64,000 nt of DNA, taken from NCBI RefSeq assembly GCF_001562275.1, contig NZ_CP014304.1:4216001-4280000 (forward strand). The letters are read 5' to 3'. This DNA comes from Hymenobacter sp. PAMC 26628. GTDB taxonomy: Bacteria > Bacteroidota > Bacteroidia > Cytophagales > Hymenobacteraceae. A program made the translations under genes and the position numbers. The notes beneath the pieces were generated by a model. The model ran no database searches and was not told the origin of the DNA. It saw only the letters and a list, made by a program, of their open reading frames with translations. Positions 1-7,867 of the stretch are shown one piece after another (positions within the stretch are counted from its first letter, which is position 1; each line of letters begins with the position of its first letter).

Positions 1-1035
1 CAGCGCAACGTGGGGGCCCACGGCCTGCTGAACCTCACGCTGATGATGTCGCTCGACGCGCTAACGGAAACCCGCGGCGGCTACCCGCTGCTGTTCCAGA
101 CCGGCGAGAGCTACAAGGGTCAGCCGCTCATCGACAAGCAGCACCCGCACGACCTATTTTCGGGCCTGAGCGTGGGCTACGTGCACGCCGTGAGCCAGGA
201 CGTGGACGTGAGCCTGTACCTGGGCTACCCCGGCGAGCCGGCCATCGGGCCGGTGGCCTTCATGCACCGCATTTCGGCCATGCCCAACCCCGACGCGCCC
301 CTCTCCCACCACTGGACCGACGCCACGCACATCGCCTTCGGGGTGGCCACGCTGGGCGTGCGCTACAAGCAGTTTAAGCTGGAAGGCAGCAACTTCACCG
401 GCCGCGAGCCCGACGAGCACCGTTACAATTTCGACAAGCCCCGGGCCGACTCCTGGGCCGCCCGCCTGAACTGGAACCCCGGCCGCGAGCTGGCGCTGCA
501 AGTGAGCCGCGCCTTCATCAAAAGCCCTGAAGACTTGCACCCCGACGAGAACGTGACCCGCACCACGGCCAGCATCCTGCACAGCCACCACTTTGGCGAT
601 GCCCGCCACTACATCGCCTCGGCCCTCATCTGGGGCATGAACCAGGGCTCTACCCCGCACCCCGAGCACGCCGTGCTGGCCGAAACCAACCTCACCCTGG
701 GCCGCCCCACGTTCTACGGCCGCTACGAGTTCGTGCAGAAAGACAGCGAGGAGCTGGGCTATTACTTGCAGGGCCCCGCCGATGAGCCGCTGGCGGCCGT
801 GTTCAACGTGCACGCCCTCACGCTGGGGGCCAGCTACCGCCTCACCGCCGACGATTTCCGGGGCCCCGAGGTGCACGTCGGCGGCCAGCTTACGGGCTAC
901 GTGCCGGCCGCCGCGCTGCGCCCGCTTTACGGCCAGGTGCCGCTTTCGGCCTCGGTGTACGTGCGCCTGAACGCGCCCTGGATGAGCATGGGCAAAATGA
1001 TGGGCGGCAGCAAGATGGGCGGCATGAAGATGTAG
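1..1035 (+). CDS. Outer-membrane beta-barrel protein, 5'-truncated by window edge
   Basis: The frame is open from base 1, so the start and any signal peptide lie outside the window; at least 344 codons are present. The protein alternates short amphipathic strands rich in Tyr, Gly and charged residues, as in an outer-membrane barrel, and has His-rich stretches near the visible N-terminus (KQHPHD). The last 17 residues are a Met/Gly/Lys tail with seven Met, which could bind a soft metal such as copper. Similar barrels in Bacteroidota are often found with copper-handling genes, but no such neighbour is visible here. Barrel assignment is fairly safe; a metal role is inference. A long inverted repeat follows the stop. 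Confidence 0.6.
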   Translation, partial: QRNVGAHGLLNLTLMMSLDALTETRGGYPLLFQTGESYKGQPLIDKQHPHDLFSGLSVGYVHAVSQDVDVSLYLGYPGEPAIGPVAFMHRISAMPNPDAPLSHHWTDATHIAFGVATLGVRYKQFKLEGSNFTGREPDEHRYNFDKPRADSWAARLNWNPGRELALQVSRAFIKSPEDLHPDENVTRTTASILHSHHFGDARHYIASALIWGMNQGSTPHPEHAVLAETNLTLGRPTFYGRYEFVQKDSEELGYYLQGPADEPLAAVFNVHALTLGASYRLTADDFRGPEVHVGGQLTGYVPAAALRPLYGQVPLSASVYVRLNAPWMSMGKMMGGSKMGGMKM

Positions 1036-1068
1036 GAGGTGTTCAGGAATATGGAGATTCAAAGTTGA

Positions 1069-1124
1069 ACGTCATGCTCATCTGGCGTACGCTTGTCGAA
1101 GCGTACGCCAGACGAGCATGACGT
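1069..1124. terminator. Long inverted repeat, probable terminator
   Basis: Two 26-bp arms (1069-1094 and 1099-1124) pair with one mismatch around a 4-base loop (GTCG). It lies 34 bp after the barrel-gene stop and has no T-run. It belongs to a class of long hairpins seen several times in this window at gene ends. Confidence 0.6.
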
Positions 1125-1223
1125 GCCATTAACTCCCCAAACAGCTTGGCAAAAGGTACAGCCCCGCACCCGCAAATCCCGCCCGACCTTTGCGGCCACT
1201 GAACCCGGGGCCCCCTGGCCGGG

Positions 1224-3431
1224 TTGAAGGCTACCGTGTCGCTCGTCGCTCCCAAAATCCTGCTCATCACCCCGCCGCTCACGCAGCTCAACACCCCGTA
1301 CCCGGCCACGGCCTACATCAAGGGGTTTTTGAAGGGCCGCGGCTACGACGTGGCGCAGGCCGACCTGGGCCTGCAGCTGGTGCTGCGCCTGTTTTCGGTG
1401 GATGGGCTGAAGCGGGTGTTTGCCGAAATCGAAGCCGGCGATTTCAATCTCAGCGACAACGCCAAGCGGATGCTGCGGCTGCAAAACCGCTACCTGGCCA
1501 CCGTGGCGCCGGTGGTCAGGTTCTTGCAAAACAAGGACTTGACGCTGGCCCCGCGCATCTGCCACGGCCGCTTTCTGCCCGAAGCCAGCCGCTTCGACAA
1601 CGTGGCCGACCTCGAATCCGCCTTCGGCACGATGGGCCTCACCGACCAGGCCCGCCACCTGGCCACGCTCTACCTGGAGGACCTGGCCGACCTCATCAAG
1701 GAAACCGTGGGGCCCCACTTCGGCTTCTCCCGCTACGCCGAAAAGCTGGCCCTCTCCGCCACCAGCTTCGAGCCGCTGCATCAGGCCCTGCAAGCCCCCG
1801 CTAACTTATTGGATGCGTTACTATTGGAAGAGCTGGACGCGCTGCTGGCCCGCACGCAGCCCGACGTGGTGGGCTTCACGGTGCCCTTCCCTGGCAACCT
1901 CTACGGGGCCCTGCGTCTGGCCCAACGCATCAAGCAAACCTGCCCCGAAACGCGGACCATCATGGGCGGCGGCTACCCCAACACAGAGCTGCGCACCATC
2001 CAGGAGCCGCGCTTTTTCGACTACATCGACCACCTCACGCTCGACGACGGCGAGGGGCCCTGGCTTCGCTTGTTTGACTTTTGGGCCGGCAAAATCCCGC
2101 AAACCGAGCTGCAACGCACGTTTCTGCGCGACGAAGCGGGTGAGATTCAGTACGTCAACCACCCGCACCCCGACGTGCCGCACCCCGAAGTGGGCACGCC
2201 CGACTACTCCGATTTGCCCCTCACCGACTACCTCTCGGTGCTGGAAGTGCTCAACCCCATGCACCGCCTCTGGAGCGACGGCCGCTGGAACAAGCTCACC
2301 GTGGCCCACGGCTGCTACTGGAAGCGCTGCTCGTTCTGCGACGTCACCCTCGACTACATCAGCCGCTATGAAACCGCGCCGGCCACGCTGCTCGTGGACC
2401 GCATCGAGCAAATCATTGCCCAAACCGGCCAAACCGGCTTCCACTTCGTGGACGAGGCCGCCCCGCCCCTGGCTCTGCGCGACCTGGCCGTGGAGCTGCT
2501 CCGGCGCCGCGTGGCCATCACGTGGTGGGGCAACATCCGGTTCGAGAAAACCTTCTCGCCCGACCTCTGCCGGCTGCTGGCCGCCTCGGGCTGCATCGCC
2601 ATTTCGGGGGGCCTGGAGGTAGCGTCGGATCGGCTGCTGGCGCTGATGGAAAAGGGCGTCACCATCGGCCAGGTGGCGCGCGTCACCGACGGTTTCACGC
2701 AGGCCGGCATCATGGTGCACGCCTACCTCATGTACGGCTTCCCCACCCAAACGGCGCAAGAAACCGTTGATTCGCTGGAAGTTGTGCGGCAGCTGTTTGC
2801 CGCCGGCGTGGTGCAGAGCGGCTACTGGCACCGCTTCTCGATGACGGCCCACTCGCCGGTGGGGAAGAACCCGGCCAAGTACCAAGTGGCCGCCGTGGGC
2901 CCCGAGCCCGCCGGCTTCGCCTGGAACGACCTGTGGCACGACGACCCCCTGGGCACCGACCACGAAGCCTTCGGCCCCGGCCTGGCCAAAAGCCTCTACA
3001 ACTACCTCCACGGCGTGGCCCTGGACGAGCCGCTGGGCTTCTGGTTCGACTTCAAAACGCCCAAAACCACCACCCCGCGCCAGCTGGTGGCCCAGGCCCT
3101 GCAAGCCCCCGAGAAGCCCGACTTCGCTAAGCAAAACCAGCGCCTGTTCTGGCTCGGCAACGCCCCCGAGCTGCGCGTGGAGGCCGGCAAAAAAGGCGCC
3201 CGCGCCGTCCTCACCTGCTACGAGCAGGCCGAAGATTTCGAGGTAAAGGCCCCCGAAGCCGCCGGCCGCTGGCTGCACGAGCTGCTGGTGCGCCTCAGCC
3301 ACGACTACGACACGAAAGTGCTGCTGAAAGAAGCCGCCGCCACTTTCCCCGCCGTCGCGGGCCCCTTCGACGCCTTCCTCACAAGCCCCGCCTGGCAGCT
3401 GCTGCGCGAAAAAGGCCTGCTGCTGCTGTAG
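1224..3431 (+). CDS. B12-binding-domain radical SAM protein
   Basis: 735 residues, function unknown. The N-terminal half has the hydrophobic beta-alpha pattern of a cobalamin-binding domain (PDVVGFTVPFPGNLYGALRLA, then MGGGYPN near residue 250). The radical SAM core follows, with cysteines 364, 369 and 372 (GCYWKRCSFCD) to hold the 4Fe-4S cluster. The spacing is C-x4-C-x2-C, one residue longer than the usual C-x3-C-x2-C. The SAM-binding Gly-Gly-Leu-Glu stretch (ISGGLEVASDRLL) and a long C-terminal region follow. Such enzymes methylate or rearrange unactivated carbons; the substrate cannot be read from sequence. The start at 1224 is a TTG-type codon in a GC-rich leader, so the true start may be the next in-frame codon. 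No partner gene is visible. Confidence 0.85.
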   Translation: MKATVSLVAPKILLITPPLTQLNTPYPATAYIKGFLKGRGYDVAQADLGLQLVLRLFSVDGLKRVFAEIEAGDFNLSDNAKRMLRLQNRYLATVAPVVRFLQNKDLTLAPRICHGRFLPEASRFDNVADLESAFGTMGLTDQARHLATLYLEDLADLIKETVGPHFGFSRYAEKLALSATSFEPLHQALQAPANLLDALLLEELDALLARTQPDVVGFTVPFPGNLYGALRLAQRIKQTCPETRTIMGGGYPNTELRTIQEPRFFDYIDHLTLDDGEGPWLRLFDFWAGKIPQTELQRTFLRDEAGEIQYVNHPHPDVPHPEVGTPDYSDLPLTDYLSVLEVLNPMHRLWSDGRWNKLTVAHGCYWKRCSFCDVTLDYISRYETAPATLLVDRIEQIIAQTGQTGFHFVDEAAPPLALRDLAVELLRRRVAITWWGNIRFEKTFSPDLCRLLAASGCIAISGGLEVASDRLLALMEKGVTIGQVARVTDGFTQAGIMVHAYLMYGFPTQTAQETVDSLEVVRQLFAAGVVQSGYWHRFSMTAHSPVGKNPAKYQVAAVGPEPAGFAWNDLWHDDPLGTDHEAFGPGLAKSLYNYLHGVALDEPLGFWFDFKTPKTTTPRQLVAQALQAPEKPDFAKQNQRLFWLGNAPELRVEAGKKGARAVLTCYEQAEDFEVKAPEAAGRWLHELLVRLSHDYDTKVLLKEAAATFPAVAGPFDAFLTSPAWQLLREKGLLLL

Positions 3432-3580
3432 CGTGGACGCTGCGAGTCCACGCGGCTGAACGGTCGCTGCACGATCCGTAGCACGGACTCTGCAGTCCGC
3501 GGCGCTGCTCGGTCGCCGCACGGTAATCGGCAGGACAAAGCGAGAGCCGCGGGCTACAAAGTCCGCGCTACGGCCGGCGG
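3431..3580. repeat. Mosaic of short inverted repeats (REP-like)
   Basis: The gap between the radical SAM and methyltransferase genes begins with an 8-bp stem (GCGTGGAC at 3431-3438, GTCCACGC at 3445-3452). It continues with motifs of the type GTAGCxCGGAC..GTCCGCG and, near the right end, AAAGTCCGCGCTACGG. These look like degenerate copies of one dispersed palindromic repeat. A terminator for the upstream gene may be part of it. Confidence 0.45.
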
Positions 3581-3596
3581 GCCTAGCTTCGCACCC

Positions 3597-4415
3597 GTGT
3601 CGCGCCTCTCCAAAACCCTATCTGCCCTTGTCCGTCTGGCCCGCAACCCCTGGCTGCTAAACGCCGTGCTGGCCGCCGACACCAGCGCCTGGCAGCGCCG
3701 GGCCGGGGCCCACGCCGCCCGCTGGGGCGTGGGGCCCCAGGGGCTGCCGGTGGTGCCGCTGCGCCACTTCCTACCCCCAAGTGGCACCGATGCCGCGGCG
3801 CCCTTCGCCTTCGAGGAGGGCGGCTCGCTGCCTACCGACCTGCTGCTGCTGCGCGGCTTGGCCCGCCAGCGCCCCGGCTGCCGCTACTTCGAAATCGGCA
3901 CCTGGCGGGGCGAGAGCGCGGCCAATGTGGCCGCCGTGGCCGCCTCGGTCCACACCCTCAACCTGTCGGCCGCCGAGATGCGGGCCCTGGGCTTGGCGGA
4001 GGAATACATCGGCCTGCACGGATTTTTCTCGCAGGACTTGCCCAACGTCACGCACCTGCACGGCAACTCCGCCACCTTCGATTTTGCCGGCCTGGACCCG
4101 CCGTTCGATTTGATTTTCATCGACGGCGACCACCACTACGAGGCCGTGCGCCGCGACACAGCCCGCGTGTTTGCGCACCTCGTGGGGCCCCAAACTGTGG
4201 TGGTGTGGCACGACGCCAGCCGCCAGCCCGGAGCCCCGCGCTGGGAGGTGCTGGCCGGCTTGCTCGACGGCCTGCCCGCCGCCGCACCCGGCCACCTGTA
4301 CGTGGTAAGCCATTCGCTGTGCGCCATTTATAGTCCGCGCCCGCTGCCCGCCGCGCCGCCCCCCCCCGGGGCCCCGCCGCTGGCCCACCGCGTAACGGTG
4401 GAGTTGCCGCAGTAG
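3597..4415 (+). CDS. Class I SAM-dependent methyltransferase
   Basis: 272 residues from a GTG start. The glycine-rich SAM-binding motif is YFEIGTWRGESAANVA at about residue 100; the later LIFIDGDHHYEAV is motif IV of this Rossmann family (Methyltransf_24-like). WHD near residue 200 fits a metal or substrate contact. The C-terminal 30 residues are Pro-rich. Family members modify cell-surface sugars or secondary metabolites; the substrate is unknown here. The gene stands alone between two repeat-rich gaps. Confidence 0.75.
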   Translation: MSRLSKTLSALVRLARNPWLLNAVLAADTSAWQRRAGAHAARWGVGPQGLPVVPLRHFLPPSGTDAAAPFAFEEGGSLPTDLLLLRGLARQRPGCRYFEIGTWRGESAANVAAVAASVHTLNLSAAEMRALGLAEEYIGLHGFFSQDLPNVTHLHGNSATFDFAGLDPPFDLIFIDGDHHYEAVRRDTARVFAHLVGPQTVVVWHDASRQPGAPRWEVLAGLLDGLPAAAPGHLYVVSHSLCAIYSPRPLPAAPPPPGAPPLAHRVTVELPQ

Positions 4416-4490
4416 CGCCAGCTTCGGGGGCATTTGCTAAACCGGCGCGCAGCGTTGCTTTCGGAAGTAAGTAGCAGTTGGCGAAGGGCA

Positions 4491-4609
4491 AGCACGGGGT
4501 GGTCCGGCGACTTTTTCAGTCGTCGGGCCACTTTTATCCTTAAACAGGGGCCCCGGGCCGTAGTCAGAGTGGCCCGACGACTGAAAAAGTCGCCGGACCA
4601 CCCCGTGCT
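4491..4609. repeat. Perfect 42-bp inverted repeat
   Basis: Arms at 4491-4532 and 4568-4609 are perfect reverse complements, separated by 35 bases. The arms contain the nested palindrome-like string GGCGACTTTTTCAGTCGTC. It sits between two convergent genes and could terminate both. At 119 bp it is also the size of a small miniature transposable unit; no target duplication was identified. Confidence 0.65.
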
Positions 4610-4643
4610 ATCTTGTAACCAACACAACCAACTTTAGGGCCCC

Positions 4644-5753
4644 TTACTGCGGGCGGGGCAGCCACTGCACCACTGCATCGGGCAGGCCCGGGGCGAAGGT
4701 GGGGCCCCCGGGGCCGGGCACCAGCAAATCGGGCCCGGCGGCGCGGTAGGTGCGCACGGCGGGGCTGCGCAGGGCCCCGCGCAAGCCGGCGGCCGCGGCG
4801 CTGCTGGTTCCGCCGCCGCCGTACAGGCCCAACATGGGCAGCTTTTGGCGGGCCAGGGCGCGGTAAGCGTCGCGGCTGGCGGCGGCCGCGGGCGCGTTTT
4901 GCACAATGAAAAACGCCGTGCGGGGGCCCCCAGGGGCCGCCAGCGCCAACGCCGCGGCGTCGGCGCGGGGGCCGGTGGCCCAGGTGCCGATGTTGGCAGT
5001 GTCCACGCCGGCGGTGTTGCGCAGCAGGCGGCGCGCGGCGGCCAGCAGGGCCCCGGCGGGGGCTGGGCTGGCCGAATCGGTGGCGGGCAGCAGCAGCACG
5101 GTGAGGCCGTAGCGGGCCAGGGCATCGGCCCAGATGGCGGCGGCGGGGCCCGTGGCGGCATCGGGCAGCAGGGCCAAGCCGGCGCCCGCGGTGCGCACGT
5201 CGGCGGGGGCAAACAGCCAGGCCGAGCCTTGGGCCTGGGGCACTTCTCCAACGCGGTACATGGTGGGCGTGGGCGGGCCGCGCCGCACCAGCAGCATGGG
5301 CGCCTGCACCGAATCGAGGCGCAGCGTGCCGCGCCAGAAGTCACCGTCGAGGGTCAGGGCCAGTGCTTCGCCGGGGCGGCCGGGGCGCACGAGGTGCAGC
5401 TCCCCGCCTTGGAACGCCACGGTATCGGCCACGAAGCGCAGGGCCGGGGGCCCCGTCAGCTCGGCGGTGTAGTGGCCGGGAGCCGGGTGGCGCAGCTCCA
5501 GGGCCACGGCTTGGGCGGGCTGCCCAGCGGCGAGCTGCACTGTGCCGGCGTAGTGGCCCACGGGCGGCGGGGCAGGCGCGGCGTGCCCGGGGCCGCCCGG
5601 CTGGCAGGCCGGCAACCCCAGGGCACCGGCCAGTGCGAGCAGCACCAGCCGCCCGGGCCCGCGCCGGGCCGCGGCCAGCAAGCCCCGCCCCGGGGCGGAT
5701 GGGGCCCCGGCGGGCCGGTGCGTGGCGGGGCCGCCGCCCGGGTGGGCCCTCAT
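4644..5753 (-). CDS. Lipoprotein with alpha/beta-hydrolase-like C-terminal region
   Basis: 369 residues if started at the ATG at 5753, which overlaps the GNAT stop by four bases (ATGA). A basic stretch and hydrophobic segment (LVLLALAGALGLPAC) end in a lipobox with the Cys at about residue 50, so the protein is probably a lipoprotein. The first half resembles a small beta domain (GHYAGTVQLAAG..). The second half alternates strands and helices and ends in a dienelactone-hydrolase-like pattern (LPMLGLYGGGG, then DLLVPGPGG). A nucleophile motif GXSXG is not clear, so catalytic activity is doubtful. Very Ala/Pro/Gly-rich. Confidence 0.55.
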   Translation of the reverse strand: MRAHPGGGPATHRPAGAPSAPGRGLLAAARRGPGRLVLLALAGALGLPACQPGGPGHAAPAPPPVGHYAGTVQLAAGQPAQAVALELRHPAPGHYTAELTGPPALRFVADTVAFQGGELHLVRPGRPGEALALTLDGDFWRGTLRLDSVQAPMLLVRRGPPTPTMYRVGEVPQAQGSAWLFAPADVRTAGAGLALLPDAATGPAAAIWADALARYGLTVLLLPATDSASPAPAGALLAAARRLLRNTAGVDTANIGTWATGPRADAAALALAAPGGPRTAFFIVQNAPAAAASRDAYRALARQKLPMLGLYGGGGTSSAAAAGLRGALRSPAVRTYRAAGPDLLVPGPGGPTFAPGLPDAVVQWLPRPQ

Positions 5754-6298
5754 CGGCCGGCCAGGCCTTTGCGCAGGATCAGGTCGCGGTCCAAGGTCTG
5801 GCCCATGCGGAAGTCGTGGGCCCCGATTTCGCGGAAGCCAAACCGCTGATAGAACGCCAGGGCGCGGGTATTTTTTTCCCACACGCCCAGCACCACGGCC
5901 GAGCAGTGCAGCTGCTCGGCCAGGGCCAGCACGGCGCGCATCAGGGCCGCGCCCAGGCCGGTGCCCAGCCAGTCTTCGGCCACGTAGAGGCGCTCAATTT
6001 CGAGGCGGCCGGCGGGGGCGTCTTCGCCTGCGGGCAGGCCCAGGGCCGAGGGTTCACGCAGCTTGGCGTAGCCCACCACGGCCCCCTGCATGTGGGCCAG
6101 CAGGAAAGTATTGGCCGAATCCTGCAGTTCGGCCAACTGCTGCTCGGGCCCGAAGGTGGCGGCCAGGAACGCGGCCATGTCGGCGGGCGCGGTGGTAGCG
6201 GCGAAAGTATCCTGGAAGGTTTGGCGGCCCAATTCGGCCAGTTGGGCGGCGGTGGCGGCGTTGGCCTTGGCCAGCGCAATGCGGAGGGGAGACGACAT
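5750..6298 (-). CDS. GNAT family N-acetyltransferase
   Basis: 182 residues from the ATG at 6298. Typical GNAT features: the beta4 strand VVGYAKLRE, the beta4/alpha3 region EIERLYVAEDWLGTGLGAAL with the acetyl-CoA pyrophosphate loop (Gx-GxG variant, GTGLG), and the C-terminal AVVLGVWEKNTRALAFYQRFGFREIG. This is the standard small-molecule or protein acetyltransferase layout. It is the first gene of a two-gene unit with the downstream lipoprotein; the substrate is unknown. Confidence 0.85.
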   Translation of the reverse strand: MSSPLRIALAKANAATAAQLAELGRQTFQDTFAATTAPADMAAFLAATFGPEQQLAELQDSANTFLLAHMQGAVVGYAKLREPSALGLPAGEDAPAGRLEIERLYVAEDWLGTGLGAALMRAVLALAEQLHCSAVVLGVWEKNTRALAFYQRFGFREIGAHDFRMGQTLDRDLILRKGLAGR

Positions 6299-6348
6299 AA
6301 GGGCAGCAAAGGTGGGGCCCGCTGGCCAACCGGGCCCCGGGGCAGGCA

Positions 6349-6633
6349 TTAGAGGATGGTTTCTTTGGCCGGGCCGTCGGCCAGCCGGCCGCCGCGCAGC
6401 AGCTGGCGGCCGTAGCGCACCAGCAGGCTGGCCCCCACCAGGCCCAGCAGGTACAGCAGCACCAGGCCCACTTCCAGCCCGCCCTCAATGCCCTCGATGG
6501 ACCACGCATAGGCCGCAATGCTCAGCCGAATCAACTGGCCCAGCCCCAGCAAAATACCGGTCCAGAGAAACATCCACCCCAGGAGGCGGCGGGTAGCGGG
6601 CGAAAGGGGAGCGGTGGCCATACCCCGTTTCAT
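6349..6633 (-). CDS. Small membrane protein, two TM segments
   Basis: 94 residues. Two hydrophobic segments (about 17-42 and 52-70; the second is LEVGLVLLYLLGLVGASLLV) separated by an acidic loop (IEGIEGG), with a basic tail RYGRQLLRGGRL. The start may be the second Met (residue 5). No family recognised. It lies about 50 bp upstream of the GNAT gene on the same strand and may share its transcript. Confidence 0.5.
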   Translation of the reverse strand: MKRGMATAPLSPATRRLLGWMFLWTGILLGLGQLIRLSIAAYAWSIEGIEGGLEVGLVLLYLLGLVGASLLVRYGRQLLRGGRLADGPAKETIL

Positions 6634-6716
6634 ACGCCGCCCGCCGCGGCCGGGTTTTTAGCGGCCGAGCTTGCCGATTGGCCCCGGCGCCGTACTTTTG
6701 CCTTACCAAACACCCC

Positions 6717-6789
6717 GCGAGAGTAGCTCAGTTGGTAGAGCATCAGCTTCCCAAGCTGAGGGTCGCGAGTTCGAACCTCGTTTCTCGCT
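6717..6789 (+). tRNA. tRNA-Gly (anticodon CCC)
   Basis: A 73-base cloverleaf: acceptor GCGAGAG pairs with TTCTCGC (one G-T pair), the anticodon stem TCAGC/GCTGA encloses loop TTCCCAA, the T arm is GCGAG-TTCGAAC-CTCGT, and U is the discriminator base, as is usual for Gly. CCA is not encoded. The 3' half (from 6745) is the left copy of a 46-bp direct repeat, so the gene is the integration site of the following element and was restored by it. Confidence 0.95.
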
Positions 6790-6790
6790 C
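6745..6790. repeat. attL core (46-bp direct repeat, left copy)
   Basis: Identical to 40469-40514. It begins inside the anticodon stem (AGCTTCCCAAGC..) and ends one base past the tRNA (..TCTCGCTC). The base before the repeat differs (C at 6744, T at 40468), which fixes the left limit. Confidence 0.92.
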
Positions 6791-6799
6791 GTTCATAAT

Positions 6800-6833
6800 C
6801 AGCCACTTATCTGCAAAGATGGGTGGCTGTTTT
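6800..6833 (+). terminator. tRNA-Gly terminator (element copy)
   Basis: Stem CAGCCAC (6800-6806) / GTGGCTG (6823-6829) followed by TTTT. A related hairpin follows the right repeat at 40524-40557. If the element sits downstream of the tRNA as inferred, this copy came in with the element and the right one is the original. Confidence 0.7.
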
Positions 6834-6839
6834 GGTTTT

Positions 6840-6860
6840 GGTTTACGCGGTGGTTTACAC
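6840..6860. promoter_or_regulatory. Left arm-type recombination sites
   Basis: GGTTTACGC (6840-6848) and GGTTTACAC (6852-6860) are direct repeats 12 bp apart, about 50 bp inside attL. The same motif with the same spacing occurs inside attR. These are probable arm-binding sites for the integrase or its accessory factor. Confidence 0.6.
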
Positions 6861-6895
6861 AAGCCGTGAGTAGGTGCTGAGGACATTCCCAGTAC

Positions 6896-7867
6896 CTACG
6901 ATTTCGCTTTAATTGTTTGCAACTCTCTTTCAGCCTGCTGTTGGGCTGCTCCAGTGAGGTATGGAATAACCTTTGATATGTCTTTCGCCATATCAGTTGA
7001 TGCTTTGCCTTCTACACCTATGCGGTTACTAATTTGGCGACTTAATTTATTGTAGTGTCCCTTTAACTGCTGCCCGCTCGTGGGCTTTTTGTACCCAGCG
7101 TCGAGAGCTACTTGTTTTGCATCGTTGATAATGGCGGCAGAACCTCGATAAATGTGCAATAGAGCCACTTGCCGTATACTGAGTTTCCGGCTGGTTTCAG
7201 TAACGGATTGAACGACAAGTGGCTTTGTCGGTTCTGCTGAATCCAAGCTTAGCTCCTCTACTGCATTCGTAGGAGGTGCGGATGCACCGCTTAGCAGCGC
7301 CTCGGCATTATTTAGGCGCACCATCTGCTCACGTAACCATTCAAGAGCGCGCGCTACGTTAATAGGGACAGGATTAAGCTCTTGTGTTTCTTCCTGGATT
7401 ACGTCGGCAACGTACTTATAATCTTCACTATCTGCTTTGCACCCAAGGGTTGCCTCAAACTGCTCGCCAAGCAGCTCCTCCAAAAAGCTTTCTACTTCAT
7501 ATAGAGCTATAGGAGCACGCCTAAAATACTCGTTCATGGCCGACTCCCGTGCGTGGTAGTCGGTTGTAACGAGCGGCGATGGTTTCGGCGATTCTCTGCT
7601 TGGTAAGGGAATTCGGGCCAGTACCCAACGCAGATAAAAATCAAAACGACTGGTATAGGGAGGCGGTATGCCGTGCCACCTGGCACTAGGGATCCCACGG
7701 CAGCGTGCTTCCCGCTCCGCCTTGATCCATTTCGATTCTAACTCAGCCACGCCGCTTGTTATTAAGTAATGTACCAACCTTCTGACGGTCGCTGAAAGCA
7801 GGACTTGGCCACTTGGTTCAGCACAATAATAACTCGAATAAACCTCAAAGCCTGGGGCAATCATCAC
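6896..7867 (-). CDS. Relaxase-linked protein with C-terminal domain shared with an integrase-linked gene
   Basis: 323 residues, no known family recognised. It starts inside the relaxase stop (ATGA overlap, 7864-7867), so the two are co-translated. The N-terminal two thirds are mixed helical with many charged residues. The last ~95 residues (from LSIRQVALLHIY to the end) match the C-terminus of the protein at 37936-38913: shared positions include AL.-.IY, AGY, SG..L, NR-G, PYL and AE-E. It is thus one of two paralogous-domain proteins, one beside the relaxase and one beside the integrase. A role in transfer or recombination is inference. Confidence 0.65.
   Translation of the reverse strand: MMIAPGFEVYSSYYCAEPSGQVLLSATVRRLVHYLITSGVAELESKWIKAEREARCRGIPSARWHGIPPPYTSRFDFYLRWVLARIPLPSRESPKPSPLVTTDYHARESAMNEYFRRAPIALYEVESFLEELLGEQFEATLGCKADSEDYKYVADVIQEETQELNPVPINVARALEWLREQMVRLNNAEALLSGASAPPTNAVEELSLDSAEPTKPLVVQSVTETSRKLSIRQVALLHIYRGSAAIINDAKQVALDAGYKKPTSGQQLKGHYNKLSRQISNRIGVEGKASTDMAKDISKVIPYLTGAAQQQAERELQTIKAKS

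Noticed and set aside
154..1062. Long open frame on the minus strand opposite the barrel gene
   Set aside because: It is a His/Val/Gly-rich shadow produced by the high GC of the real plus-strand gene and has no domain pattern.
1821..3521. 566-codon open frame opposite the radical SAM gene
   Set aside because: The composition is a mirror of the real gene's codon bias and no motif is visible; the plus strand holds the CxxxxCxxC motif.
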